This document shows positions 22,710-35,041 of a DNA stretch of 64,000 bases, piece by piece. This stretch comes from Odobenus rosmarus divergens (lineage: Eukaryota > Chordata > Mammalia > Carnivora > Odobenidae). The DNA lies in contig NW_004450480.1 in assembly GCF_000321225.1 (NCBI RefSeq), positions 731,689 to 795,688 of the forward strand. Direction: 5' to 3'. The position numbers were made by a program, and so were the translations under genes. Positions within the stretch are counted from its first letter, which is position 1; each line of letters starts with the position of its first letter. The notes under the pieces were generated by a model. The model had not been told where the DNA came from. It did no database searches and worked only from the letters and a program-made list of their open reading frames with translations.

Positions 22710-24396
22710 TTACAACCATCCTGGGAAGCAGGTATTTTTGACCCTCTGTTTTATATTGAAGAAGTTGAGAATAACTTAACCAAGCTTCCTAGCTAATAAA
22801 GGCCTGAGCCAAACTCAACTAGGAGCTCACCCAGTGACAAGTGGGGGAAACAGGTGATATATCTTCATGGAAGAAGCTGCAGCAAAAAGCAGGATTGTCT
22901 TTATAAATACTGTGTGCTTTTCCAATTAGAAACTCAGCTTAGGCACTGATGAGAGTTTGTCCAATGTTTATTTTAAAAAAACTGTGCAGGATATATCTGC
23001 CGTTCCTTTCCAGAAAGAAACATCCTCTTTATTTAAAACCAGTTGTTAGGCTGTATTTTTAGATGTCATGGTACAGTATCGAGTCGAAAAAGAAAAGAAA
23101 AAATGGGAGGACACAGATATTGTAAACAGGAAAAGTCACAAAGTGTAACCAAGAAAAAAAACCAAGAGCACAGCCCATGGGCTGTGAAGGATTTCAGTTC
23201 TTGTCTGCAGCTCAGGTTGACCAGAAATGAAGTTCTCCAGTCAACTTGTAGAAAATGGAAATTTTGGCTTTGGTGAATATGCAAGTAGCAGACACCCTGT
23301 GGTTTGGAAACTTTTTGCTTGGCCAACTGTCAGTTTTCTCTTCTCCCATGAAAAACAGCCTGTAGGAATGAGCAAAAGTACTGCGTCTTTCAAAAACTTA
23401 AAAGTTAAGACAAGCACAGCTCGGGTAAATGGATTTTAAAAATAAACTGTAGTACTTGTAACTGAAAGATATTCTAGGTACTGTTTATTCATTGTACAGC
23501 ACATTTGGAAATCTGGGCTGAATGTAAGCCATCCACAGGGCACATAAATCACATATATTGCCCTGGAAACCTAAAACTGAACAAAAATTAATTAGAAAAC
23601 CAAAATCAACTTTACATTTGTTTCGGAGTACACATTCATTGTCAGAATTTTCACATTTCCATTTTTCATCAACACCTGTTAGAATGTCCCTGATTTATGC
23701 TTTTCAAAATCTCTTTGTTCTTTGTGGTCCAAGTACAATTAGAGGCTGAAATCAGTCCTTAGGGAGTTTATAAATAATACAAATGGATTGTATTAGGTCC
23801 AGAGCACTAGCTGGGTCAGTAGAAAGGTCACATTTGGGTAGGGAATTTAGAAAGGCATTACCAAACTGTGAAAACAGAAAAGTCAAGCACACTTAGGATA
23901 ATATAGAAACTTTCTTAATCACAAATGTCTAGGACTCGTTTTACTGTCACAGAAGAAACACCCCCTTCTCAACCTACAGGTTTCTAATATTTAGTGAAGA
24001 AACTTTTTGGTCACTTAACGCAGGTTGCGTTGACCAAATGGGATGGTGTCTTTTTTTGAGGCTAACGCAGGCGTCAAAGATTAAAACGAAACAAAACCAA
24101 AAAAACTGGAAGGCCACAGGTCAAGGAGACAAAGGAAATATAAAAAACGAGCCAAGAACAATTTCGGGGCCAGAACCAGAAAATGCAATGAGGGGAAAAG
24201 AATCCTTTGAGAGAGAGAATGGTGAGTCTCCGCAACTCACGAGAGTCTACTGCCCCATTTTCAAGCTGGTTGTGAAGCATGACCCAATATTTAAAATTAC
24301 AGTATATAAACTTATGAATTAAATAATGAAGCAATAAGAATAGAATGACGAAATAAATAAATAATGAAATAATTACATTAAAAATACAAGTAATAA

Positions 24397-24500
24397 GGTG
24401 CGCCTGGCTGGTTTAGTTGGTGGAGCCTGTGACTCTTGATCTCGGGGTCATGAGTTCAAGGCCCACATTGGTCCTAGAGCTTACTTAAAAAAAATTACAG
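24397..24500 (+). mobile_element. Old SINEC, plus orientation
   Basis: A short, diverged plus-oriented SINEC ('gtgcgcctggctggtttag' to an A-rich tail). Confidence 0.8.
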
Positions 24501-26064
24501 GTAATAAATGCTCAAAACTCATCATTTCCAGTTATTTGGCTACATTTTACTATTATCTTTGCTCTTGAGGTTATTTATGCCTACTGAGTCAGTGTGACAT
24601 CAACGCTCCTCGATGGCGACATGTTACTGCTCACCTCTTCCCAATCAGGGAGGTTACAGTGGTAACAGGAGATCAGCCAAGGTGAGGGTCTTCACACCAC
24701 AGAAATTGGCAAATGTTACACGTTGGCGCCCTTTATCCCAGAGAGCTGTTTGTGAAAGACGCACCAGCATACCCCTGGAGAAGTTCAGTGGGAGTGAGAG
24801 ATCTCAGAAAAAGAATGAGTTTCAGAGCACTATGTCGGGAGGCTGAGGCCACTGAGCCACCAGTGATGAAGATGAAATAGTAGTCTTTGGATTCAGACAG
24901 AATTGCATCCAAAGCTCAGTCCACGTAACTTTCCTAAGACTCACTTATCACATCCCAACAATGGGACTCATGATACCTGCCCACAGAGCACCGAGGTTGG
25001 CAGACAAGAGGTCAACATAAAAGGTAACTGTTCTACTTTATTACCATGCTTCCCCAAATCGCCAGTGACCAGGCTCACTGCTGAGGGTCTGCCGACCAAG
25101 GACTGCAATGCTCCTGTCAAAACGTTCGATGTCATCTGCTTTTCCTGGTTCTTTTGCCACTGGGATGCAAGTTTCACTTACTGCTGCTCTCCTAGCTCCT
25201 ACAAGAGAGCCGAGCCCATCGCGGGGCTTACTAAAAACGTGTGGAATGAATGAATTTCCCTTTATTTCCATCTGCTGCTCCGCTTCTGAGTTTTCTCCCT
25301 CTTTCTGCCAAGGTCACCCCTTTGCCTCTTAATTGCCAGATCCCAACCAGCTGTGTTGCTATCTTGCTGTCCTTCTGGAATCTCTCAAACCATTGGAACT
25401 CTTCTCCTGCTGCAGGAGGCCGCCGTGACCTTAAGACATAGGTGAAAGATGTTTCCAGCTTTTTCATTCACAAGCAGAACTGAGCACATGTCATTCTGCT
25501 CTGTCGGCAAGTTTCTCCCCACTTGTATGGCCGCTCCGTTTTAATCTCGGTTCCGCTCAGCCTCCAGCAGAAAGGACAAGTCTTGTGAGAGGAAATCTCA
25601 CCCAACACACACAGCTGTATCCAGGGAACCAAATATTTTCCTTGGTGGCCCTGCCTCAGCCTTGCTTCTTGAGGCTGTTCTGGAGTAACCTTTCTGAAGG
25701 CAGTGAGGGGCTGGGTCATTTAAAAAAGCATGGATGCTTCTGGTAAGAGTGGCCTGGATGGTGGCTTCTGCAAACTCAATTGGGAAATCATTACATTCCG
25801 GAATTCCTAGTGCCTTTTCAATCATAGTCAGGGGAGTAGGGGGTGATAACACTTAGTGCTGGGTGGTGGTTTGGGAACAGCCCCTCAGAAGTCAGATGGA
25901 TATGACATCCCAGCCTGGCTCTGCCTCTAACTAGCTGGAAACTTCAGGCAAGCCACTTACACTCTCTGAGTAGCTGCTGTGCAATGGGAATATTTTTACC
26001 TCGTGCATTGTCAGCATTCCATAAGAAGCAGCTAGTATTGCTTTTTCAAATATAGCGTTATTAT

Positions 26065-26300
26065 TCCAGAAGTGTGAAGGTCAAGAGTATAGGCTCTGGA
26101 GTCAGACAGACCTAGGTTTAAGCCCCAACTCTGCTCTTCAGTTCCTGTGTGGCCTTGTTTGGGTTACCTCCCTTCTCTTGAGCCTCGTTTTCCCCATCTG
26201 AAAATGGGAATAATAATAGCACCCACTTCCCAGGCCTGGGAGGGTCACATGAGACAATATACATAAAATGCTTAGCAGAGTACATGCAATTTCTAGTGAT
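26065..26300 (+). mobile_element. MIR, well preserved
   Basis: Plus-oriented MIR: 'aggctctggagtcagacaga', 'ttgagcctcgttttccccat', 'gaaaatgggaataataatag', in order. A second, partial copy lies just before it (about 25880-25990). Confidence 0.75.
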
Positions 26301-26494
26301 ATTATTATACCTTACATTAATAAAGACCAAGCAGTTGCTAGACACTCCTTCAGAGTAGACGTCCTTGAAGGCCGCGTTCCAGTGCCGAGCAGATCCTACT
26401 CTGCCTTTGTACTCTTCTGCAGAGAAAGGAGCAGGTAGCTCGGGCAAGATCAGACTTGGTCTGAACGTTCTAATTAGGAATAATATCACCTTGC

Positions 26495-26700
26495 CTGTCC
26501 AGAGTGCTTTAAACTTTCAAAGTGCCTTCACTTCTATTGATTCTTTTAAACTTTACACGTTTTAGCGTGCCAGAGTGTCATATCCCCATTTCATAGCTGA
26601 GGCCACTGAGGCCCAAAGAAGGGATGTGACTTCTCTGTGGTTGCAGAGCCAGAGCTGAGACTCCAGACTGGAGCTCCTGCTTTCTCCTGCCCCAATCTCC
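26495..26700 (-). mobile_element. MIR remnant
   Basis: Minus-oriented: 'ccccatttcatagctgaggc', 'ggttgcagagccagagctg'. Confidence 0.6.
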
Positions 26701-27398
26701 TGACCCTTATAAAATATTCACCCAGAAGTAAAGTTAGAAAAAAAAAAAAAACCCACTAAAATACAAGGCAGGTCCTGCATGCAGTGCTTCCTCTTGTGCA
26801 TTTCCTAGTGGGAAGGCTTCCATTAACATTAAATTAGAATTGTAAAGAGAATGTAGCTCTCCCAACTCAGGGGTGCTTTGGGGGATCCGCAGTGCTCCAT
26901 CAGTGAGGTCCTGGCTACCTCCAATGCTCACTCACTCTGCCAGTCCCCAAAGCCTTTTATTAGACTGAAGTCAATGAAAAGAAATGCACTTTTTAAAAAA
27001 TTGGAGAATTTTAAAACAGCCCCGGAGATCAAAGTCCGGGTTTTTCTGGCTTGGGAACTATTATTCTTCCTACTGACACCTTTTGAGTCTTGGAGGTTTA
27101 AGGCACTAGAGCAGGGAAGAGTTTTATCAAAGAGAAGTGATTTATTTAAACAAGAAGAGTGGATCCTGTGGGCCTGGCAGGGACTGAAGGTGGGGAACCT
27201 GCAGAAGTCACCTCCAGATTTCCACGAATATTGTGGCTTGGAATTAGGAGTATTTGTAAAACTTCTGTTTTGTTCCATTATAATGCCATTCCTTCTGTGT
27301 TATGGCCAACCAATGCTCTGATTAGTTCCTGCTCAAATTTATACATGTCTCCTTCCTCTGCAACCACAGTGGTTAAAGTTTTTAACAAAAACTACACT

Positions 27399-27583
27399 GG
27401 GGCACCTGGGTGGCTCAGTTGGTTAAGCATTCAGCTCTTGATTTTGGCTCAGGTTATAATCTCAGGGTCCTGGGATCGAGCCCCGAAAGGAGGCTTGAGA
27501 TTCTCTCTCTTCCTCTCCTTCTGCCCCTCCCTCCTCTTGTGCTCGCTCTCTAAATAAATAAATAAAATCTTAAAAAAAAAAAA
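27399..27583 (+). mobile_element. SINEC, plus orientation
   Basis: A plus-oriented SINEC with head ggcacctgggtggctcag, a CT-rich middle, (AAAT)n and a poly-A tail. Confidence 0.88.
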
Positions 27584-28579
27584 GTTTAAAAACTTCGTTG
27601 AAGCCAACTGGGGCTATTTTTTCCCCCCTGTAATTGGATGGTATTCTATTTTATCCTTTCTTCCCTCTGATTATATAATACCAAATTTCCACCAAATTGT
27701 AAACACTCTCCATTTTGCTGGCTTCATTCATTGGCTGATTTTGTTTGCTTTACAGTGAATGAGTATTTTCTGAGCACCTACTCTGTGTCAGGCTCTCAGG
27801 GATAAAATAATAATTGCCCATTTTTGTTCGGTGGGAGGGGAATCAGACAGATGAATATGATGCCATAAGGGAAGTGACCAGAAATTATTTTTCTTTGATG
27901 TACAGATAATGAGATATGTCATTTTAAATGATCTTCCCGTTTTCCTAAATCAAGATAGGGCGGAGGTGAAAAGGGCACATCTTTTCGCATCAGTGTCCAG
28001 TAGAATTCCCTGGGATGCAGGAAATGCTCTGGGGCGAGTGGGTTGCTGGGTATGGCTGACGCTCTAACGATGATGGGGCTATGGTCAAGGGTGTCAGCCT
28101 CAGGGAGAGGTCCCAGAGGAGGAGAAGGAAAATGGTGTGCTTTACAGCCTCTTTAATTCCTGGCTCTGGGGCCTCGGGCATTTGGTGAAATATTTTTGAG
28201 CCACTGTTTTCTCATTTGCAAAATGGGAGGATAATACTATCCATAATCCTTCACATTGATCTCCTTATCTGAAATTAGTGGGGTTTTCCTCCCCCTTTTT
28301 TCCTGCTTGTCGTAACCATGGGAGAAAATTAAGTAGTAGGATTAGAATTCAACCACCTGGAAAAAAATTTTGGAAAAATGTGTTCCTTCCCCCTGCCTGT
28401 TAGATGATGCAGGTTGAGCGGGGTCATCTGCTGGACCCAGTAAATTGTCACAGCACCAGGCCTGCGAGGTGCCCTCACTCAATGACCCTGGGGTTTCAGG
28501 GGTGCTTACGCAGGAGGCCTGAAGTCTGAACGCCTGGCTTCACATCTCAGCATGACTGCTTTATCAACTGTGTGATTAC

Positions 28580-28970
28580 CATCCATTTATGCATGCACAA
28601 ATATTTATCAAGCTCTAGTTGGGTGCCAGAATTTATCACAGACTCTAGATATTCAGCAGGGACACAGCTAAGGAGCTCCTTTCTTACACGCTCACTAGTG
28701 GAGGAGACAGCCAACAAACAAGGAAACCAACCAATACACAGGATGATTTCAGATCATGCTGAGTACCAGGAAAATAAGAAAACAGAATAATGTGATGCAG
28801 GAGAGTTATTACTTTAGAGTAGTCAGGAAGGGGCTATTTGGGGAAATGATACTTAATCTGAGATGGGAATGATAAGGAGTCAGCCTTGGGAATATCTGGG
28901 AAAAGAACATTCCAGACAGAGGGCCAAATAAGTGCTAATACCCTGTGGTAGGAGTATGCTTTGTTTAAGA
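28580..28970 (-). mobile_element. L2 LINE 3' end
   Basis: Minus-oriented L2: 'aaatatttatcaagctctag', 'gtggaggagacagccaacaa', 'aagaacattccagacagagg', in the reverse order of the plus-strand copies. Confidence 0.7.
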
Positions 28971-29301
28971 TATGCTGCACAACTTTTTTTCATTATTGCA
29001 CTCTTAAGGAGCCTCTCTAGACATTTTTTCCCCCTAATACCCTCCTCCTCTATGAAATTTTAATACCACAGATACATTGTATCCCTATTGGGTGGAGTTG
29101 AGCTTTGGAGGGCCACAAACTATTGTGATATCTAAGGGGTATTTTTTGCCCCTTAAGAACCAAGGTGCACTCTCTTGGGAGTGAAGTCTCACCACTGAGA
29201 ATCAACAGTTTAAAAATAAAATGGCAGCAAATGTGGCTGGAGCTGGGTGGCCCAAAGGAAAAGGACAGGAGACAAGGTCACAGAGTTAATAAGGGGCTCA
29301 T

Positions 29302-29427
29302 CAGTGGTCCTCAAATTGTGTTCCCTACCAACCAGAGCTTGCTAGAAATGCAGAGTGGTGCTCAGCCATCTGTTATAGCAAGCCCTCCGGGTCACTCTGA
29401 TACATACTGAAGTCTGGAAAACACTGG
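29302..29427 (-). mobile_element. MER5A DNA-transposon fossil with internal deletion
   Basis: Terminal repeats cagtggtcctcaa and tggaaaacactg bracket MER5A phrases 'cttgctagaaatgcaga' and 'agcaagccctccgggtcac'. At about 126 bp it is shorter than the usual length of near 190 bp. Confidence 0.75.
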
Positions 29428-29619
29428 GCTATGTCATTTACTTCACTGTGGGCCATAGTAAGGTGCATGGGCTTTATTTTAAATGCAGGAGAAGGCTATC
29501 GGAGGCTTTTCAGTATGGGGGAGACATGATCTGGGGACACCTATAAAAGAAAAATCTGGTTACTCTGAGAGTAGGGCAAGGAGAGGCAAAAATGGAAGAA
29601 AGAGAAACAGTCTTCCAGT

Positions 29620-29755
29620 TTGTATCTGTGACATGGAGATACGACTGAGACCAACTTCATAAGTTTGTAAAGAGGATAAAATGAATGAATACATGTAAAG
29701 AACTTAGCACAGTGCTTGGCACATAGTAAGGACCCAATAATTATTAAAACTGTTC
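29620..29755 (+). mobile_element. MIR 3' part
   Basis: Plus-oriented: 'gtaaagaacttagcacagtg' then 'cttggcacatagtaagg'. Confidence 0.6.
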
Positions 29756-30089
29756 AGTTTTGCTCCTTCTTTCTCTTTTTCAACCACCCACTGCTTAGTA
29801 TCCAAATACAGATTCCCCACCCCCTTTAGATCCCTCTATTTTTGCCAGTGTTAACCGATTTGGCTGCTGGTGGGCTGGTAAAGTATCTCTGTGGGCTAGT
29901 AAACCTGTAACATGTTTACAAGGCTGCTTTAGGTCATGGTGAAAGTCCACGGTGTTCTATTCAGTTCCCTTTCTTTCTCTTTTTTACGAGAGATTTCACT
30001 GTTGGCCTAGAAAAGGAAAGTTAATGTAAAAACCAAGCTTTAGAATCAGGTCTATCATTAACTTTCGATGGTTTTCACATCTATCTAAT

Positions 30090-30350
30090 AGGAAGTGCCC
30101 TAGGCAGGGAGGCAACCCACAGTGTAGGGTTAAGCACGCTTGGACTTCGACACCAGGCAACCTGGGCTGCAAGACCTGACTGCTGGTGGGATGCTGGGCA
30201 GTGAGTGAATGAATACTTGTAAATTGGTTCCTTTATCTGAAAAATACAGATAGTAACAGCACCTACCTACCTACCTCATGGATTTGAGGCTGAAACACTA
30301 GAATGCATGGAAAGTACCCCACACAGTGCCTGCCACAAAGTGTGAGCCAT
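30090..30350 (+). mobile_element. MIR remnant
   Basis: Plus-oriented: 'gtgtagggttaagcacgctt', 'aatacagatagtaacagcac', 'cacagtgcctgccacaaag'. Confidence 0.65.
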
Positions 30351-30357
30351 GAGGAGG

Positions 30358-30399
30358 ATGATGATGATGGTGATGATGATGACGCTGATGATGATGATT
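30358..30399 (+). repeat. (ATG)n microsatellite, interrupted
   Basis: An ATG/GAT trinucleotide run interrupted by 'gatggtg' and 'gacgctg'. It follows the tail of a MIR. Confidence 0.9.
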
Positions 30400-30929
30400 G
30401 AACCTGCCACAGGTACAACATGGCTATGTGAACCATAATGGAATGGGCAGTTCTGTGGGCCCCAGGGAAGGCGGAAAACAAGTTTGGCTTAGAAAAGATG
30501 TCAGTGGGTCAGGTTGATGATACACATAAAACATCATTAAGCAGGGTGTTTTCTATACATAATAGTAAGTTGATCTGAAAGAATCATGCCAGCTCAGGAG
30601 AAATCCACTCAGTGTCTTTATATCACAGGCATGGAAGTTTCCCGAGAGGGTCTTGATGGAGGGATTTACCTTCAGAACTGACCTAAAGCGCCCATCCCTA
30701 ATGCCACCCACCTCGCCCTGCCCCCCTGCTTCCTGCCCAGCCGTCCCCTCCCTCTCTGGGCTCCAGCCACCTGGTCCTCTTCTAGTTTTTCCTCTATGTG
30801 ATCTCCTTCCCACCTCAAAGCACAAGAGAGTAGGGAATGTACACCCTAACCAAGCTGGATTAACCCAATTTATCCTTAAAAATATAGATTAAAAGTCATT
30901 TTACCATTGAAGCCACAAACTGTGTCGTT

Positions 30930-31135
30930 GTTATGATTGAAGACTCGAGAGTCACATTGCCTAGGGCTCAAATCCTGATTCAGTTAATTTGCTAGCAGCA
31001 CAATCAGGGGCAGAGGACCTCATCCCTTTGTTCCTCAGTTTTCTGATCTGCATAATGGACAAAATAGTGGTGCCCTGCTCTGAGGTTTAAATGAGCTGGT
31101 GTGCATAGAGTATCTGGAAGAGCTCTGGGCTCTGT
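30930..31135 (+). mobile_element. MIR remnant
   Basis: Plus-oriented: 'gggctcaaatcctgattcag', 'ttcctcagttttctgatctg', 'taatggacaaaatagtggtg'. Confidence 0.6.
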
Positions 31136-31139
31136 AACT

Positions 31140-31340
31140 GTTATTATGAGTGTTACTTTTTCTTTAAGCTCTCTGTACTTCTCTTTGCAGTACTTTTCAC
31201 AATTGTAATTAAATAACGATGTACTTTGTTTACAGTATCTTCCTCCAGGGACCCTGTCTGTCTCTTAATCCCTCTTCCCCAGCTTGTAGCATGCACCCTG
31301 TAAAACCAGTCGCTCAGTAAACATCAGTTGAATGAAAAAA
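31140..31340 (+). mobile_element. L2 LINE 3' end (short)
   Basis: Plus-oriented L2 tail with 'gggaccctgtctgtctc' and 'agtaaacatcagttgaatga'. Confidence 0.6.
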
Positions 31341-31808
31341 TGGAGTTGCTTCATTTATTTTTTAAAAATTGAGAAGCAATATAGCCTTTTTTTCATATAA
31401 AATATTTAAAAGGATTACTAGTTGATGAGTAGTTTATTTTAAAAAGAAGAAAAGATTATATAATTAATGCAAAGCAAGATTTGGAGGGCGTGTTGGACCT
31501 CAGTACTTGCTCTAATAAAGAGGGGTGTTTGCACCGTGAGGTGGGCGCTTGGGAATGTACACGGTTACCACAAACAACATCCCACTGCTCCATCTCAAAT
31601 GTAGTGGTTACTGCAAAATCTCTGCAGATTTTCAGATGAATCCCTGAAGCAGGATGGCAATTCTAATGGTGAGCAGAGCAATTACCTTCAGGTCCCACTA
31701 GAGTGACCTGACTCTCAACTCAACACAAGGCCAAGTACCAAGAGGGAGCTTGCCTCCTCCACACCCTGCTTGTTGCTGAAGTTCTCACGCCTGCTCCCAG
31801 AGGAGCAG

Positions 31809-31817
31809 TATAAATAG
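31809..31817 (+). promoter_or_regulatory. Consensus TATA box, antisense to FRMD4B
   Basis: The sequence tataaatag is a full TATA-box match on the plus strand. It is preceded immediately by a short inverted repeat (ctgctcc 31791-31797 / ggagcag 31802-31808) and followed by a GC-richer purine stretch. A start would be expected near 31840. No open reading frame of note follows. TATA-like sequences arise by chance in AT-rich DNA, so function is unproven; the unusually GC-rich flanks are the reason for listing it. Confidence 0.3.
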
Positions 31818-32029
31818 CTGCAGAGGAGGAGGGGCAGAACTTGGCTCTTAGATCCTAAATGCCTTCTATGGAGCCCATGTCAATTCTGGGACACCACACT
31901 TCTAGGGGCTAAAAGAAGGTTCCAGAAAAAACTCATTTCTTGGGCATCACATAGAGGTCAACTAGTTTCTCACCATGTCTCTGAAAGACACTGTTTATTC
32001 CAGTTCTTTAGCTGGGCTACAGAGAGAGA

Positions 32030-32057
32030 CCTCTCACAGTTCTACTGAGGTGAGAGG
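32030..32057. repeat. Small 8-bp inverted repeat beside the long hairpin
   Basis: cctctcac (32030-32037) and gtgagagg (32050-32057) are reverse complements with a 12-nt spacer, ending 17 nt before the 31-bp hairpin. This may be chance. Confidence 0.6.
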
Positions 32058-32074
32058 GGTTTGAAAAGATCACC

Positions 32075-32153
32075 CTTGAGGTCAAGGGTCCATCTTTTTA
32101 AGGACAAGTGGTTTAGAACCAGGTCCTTAAAAAGATGGACCCTTGACCTCAAG
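32075..32153. repeat. Perfect 31-bp inverted repeat (hairpin)
   Basis: Positions 32075-32105 (beginning cttgaggtcaaggg, ending ttaaggac) and 32123-32153 (beginning gtccttaaaaagatgg) are exact reverse complements over 31 bases. They are separated by 17 nt. Inside the loop 32109-32113 can pair with 32117-32121 (tggtt / aacca), adding 5 bp and leaving a 3-nt terminal loop. The resulting foldback has about 36 pairs and one small internal loop. It could form in RNA from either strand, including the FRMD4B pre-mRNA. No known repeat family was recognised. Its size resembles a microRNA precursor, but the perfect pairing is equally what a template-switch mutation would leave. Confidence 0.95.
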
Positions 32154-33063
32154 CCCAAGATGGAAGGCTGCAATGGACACATTGTGATCACTTATTTGTG
32201 GACCTGCGCCTGGTGAAATCCAGACAAGTGACTATGGGCTCAGGGAAGCCCATGTGTCCGAAACGATGGAAGGCTGGTACATATTCTTAAAGCGGCAAGA
32301 TGTGCAGAGATCCGAATGTGGGATGGCCGATAACTGGTTTATATTTATGCTATTGTGAACATGAAGGGCCCTGAAGAAAATGACCCATTTATTACTGCAC
32401 ACACTTGATCTGCAGGTGGTGTCTGCCTATTTTCCTGACACTTCATTTCCTGCACTTGGGCTAGATAATAATATTATTAAATAATATTAACTGCCTTTTA
32501 TCAGGTGTGGCTTCAGTGCCAGAGGCTAGCTCTAATTCCCTCAATGACCTTATAAGGTGATTTTAACTAGCCCCATCAGATGGTCAGAGGTGGTCACTCA
32601 GCTCCTAGGGAGGCAAAGCAAAGTTTCCAGGTGAAGATGCAGAACACTGCCCTCTCACCACTTCCTCTCGCTCTGGTTTCATTGAGGCAGAGCCTATCAA
32701 AAACAGAACCTTTACCAATGGGCTGCTGAATGTGTTGGCATCACCACTGGTTGTAGCTGACATTGTCTGACGTCTACCCAAATGCACCCCTGTCGGTTTA
32801 ATCCTTTGACTTCAAAATCAGGTTAATTAAATTCCACTACTCACGGCCATTTCCTGTCAAGAGCTTTTGCACTCCCCAAGAGTGAGTGGCAAGTGAACTA
32901 CAAGTCAAGCTTGCAGGAGCTCCAGAGAGTCACTGGAGAGTTCCTGTTTGCACTCTCCTGTTGGCCCAGGCTTCCTAAGCGCGCAGTGGATGCACCTCAT
33001 TCACCCTTGTGAGCCCCCGCCTGGCCGACCACGGAGGCAGCACATACGGGGGAAATAGGTGTT

Positions 33064-33299
33064 GACTTCTAAAGAATTATTTATTTATTTATTTATTTGA
33101 CACACAGAGAGAGATAGTGAGAGAAAGAGCACATGCTCGGGGAGCGGCAGGCAGGCAGAGGGAAAGGGAGAAGCAGGCTCCCCGTGGAGCAAGGAGCCTG
33201 ATGGGGGGCTCGATCCCAGGACCCTGGGATCATGACCTGAGCTGAAGGCGTATGCTTAACCAACTGAGCCACCCAGGTGCCCCGACTTCTAAAGAATTT
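33064..33299 (-). mobile_element. SINEC with 15-bp target-site duplication
   Basis: A minus-oriented SINEC (33079-33283). The flanks gacttctaaagaatt at 33064-33078 and 33284-33298 are identical, indicating a recent insertion. Confidence 0.92.
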
Positions 33300-33539
33300 G
33301 GAACCCAAGGAGCAGTGTCCCATTTCAGGACAAGACCTGCCTCCACTCTTCACAAGGTCCTGATTTCTTCCTAGAGAGCATCCCGGCATCTGATTCCAGT
33401 TTGTAGGTTCAGTCATTCTGCCATTTCCCACTTGGCCTGACTTAATCTGCTCCTTCTCTCCTGCCACTGGGTCTCCCCGCAGCTGGGTCATTGGAGCCCG
33501 TGCCCTAAACTCCTTCCTAGGTGAAAAGGAAAATATCAG

Positions 33540-33612
33540 TGGAGAGGAAGGAAGAAGGGAGAGAAGGAGGAGAAAGAGGAATGAGAGAGAGGGAGATGGA
33601 GGTTAAGCAGAG
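33540..33612 (+). repeat. Purine-rich tract
   Basis: About 70 nt composed almost only of A and G (gga/gaa/gag units), becoming a pyrimidine tract in the FRMD4B pre-mRNA. Confidence 0.85.
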
Positions 33613-35002
33613 AAGAGAGGCAGAGAGAGCTGCCGTTTTCTTTCCAGGTGACAGGGAAGTCACTACAATTAATTAGAGGTGGAACATTTCAAAGCTGGAA
33701 AGGAGCCTCAGCAGGAGTCTAACTTCTTCACCCACAAAGGTGGACTTGGAGGTCTGGTTGGGAAGAATGAGCTCCCCTGAGGCCACAGAGCTTATCAGTA
33801 AGTCGCCGAGTCAGACCTACAATCCATCCCCTCTCTGTCCACTGTACTGTTCAGCCCCGTCCCACTGCTCTACCAGATAAAGATGCTCTGTTACAGAAGG
33901 TCAGCTTCTGGACGAATTCCATTCCTGATTGGAAAACCTGAATCTAAACACATCAAGTTGAAAATGTGGTATTCAGTAAAATCTTGAAAATAAATACAAG
34001 TTCTGCTGACTTGTTCATTCTAACTCTCAAAGACAGAAGAAAACAAAACCAAAAGAGAAAATAAACCAACAGAAGAGAACAGAAGTGAACATATCTTTAC
34101 AGCCTCATCTACAAAGACTTCCTTTGGGGGGAGAAAAAAACTCTAAAATAAACAATGTGCCCAATATCTTACTTTTCTTTACTTGCTTTTATTGGAATGA
34201 TAAACTGTTTTGCCAGATTAACATATGTTAACGTATATTTTAGCCTATATTCAGCTTTTTCTTTCTAGTTTAAAAAAGTCTTTCATTTAAAAATTTTTGC
34301 AGTTTTTCAGCATCAAGTGAAAAAAATAAAAAGGTCTTAATTGGAGTTTCATGAAATCCATCTCAGGGACAAACAAAAGTCTCCTACTTGAACTATGATC
34401 TTAAGACAGGCCTTTACTAAGAGCTCACTGATATTTTTCGGTTCCTACAATATTTTCAAAGCAAAGAGAAAGTGTTTGAGTATATTTTTACCTAGGACCA
34501 CAGCTTGTGGTGAAAGTGACAAGGCGGCCGGTTCCTTTTCTTGGGGTCTTTCATGCACTTGCCTATGGGTTTTTGCCAACAGCTGTAAGCAGTGCATAAT
34601 AAGAAGCAAAACTTCATTTGGGCATTTTTAGTCCAAGTTAGAAATGCATAAATGAGAAATAACCCTAGTTGCATGTAATTCAGAGATGCTGGAAATTAGA
34701 CAAAGCAATCAGCTGGTCCTAGAAACGACACAGTGCTGGACAGAGTATAGAATCAGGACTCTGGAGATTCTAGGCTGTGCCCTGCCTTTAATGGGAGATG
34801 AGATCTTAGAAACATTCCCCCACAACTCTGGATTTTAATCCTGTTGGTAATAGAATGAAGGGACTGGGGAAACTTAAAAGGTTTCTTTGGGCTCAAATAT
34901 TCCATGGCATGAACTTATTTTACAATTCTACTCAACCAGTGGTCTTTGTCCACCACCCATCCCCTCTCTCCCAGCAGTTATTGGCCACTTGCCCTTGCCC
35001 CA

Positions 35003-35041
35003 TGGCTGGGGATGGGGTGGGGTGGAGGGTAGGGTGGAGGG
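35003..35041 (+). repeat. G-rich tract with G-quadruplex potential
   Basis: 'ggctggggatggggtgggg' continuing as tggagggtagggtggaggg gives at least six G-runs of three or more. The G-rich strand is antisense to FRMD4B. Confidence 0.8.

Noticed and set aside
25040..25860. Possible coding exon or processed pseudogene in an exon-like, less AT-rich block
   Set aside because: Several overlapping open frames exist in both strands, but none gives a recognisable protein and no pair of splice sites with consistent phase stood out.
26878..27321. 147-codon open frame on the plus strand
   Set aside because: It begins with TTG, has ordinary intronic composition and no recognisable motif. It lies in the intron antisense to FRMD4B and looks like chance.
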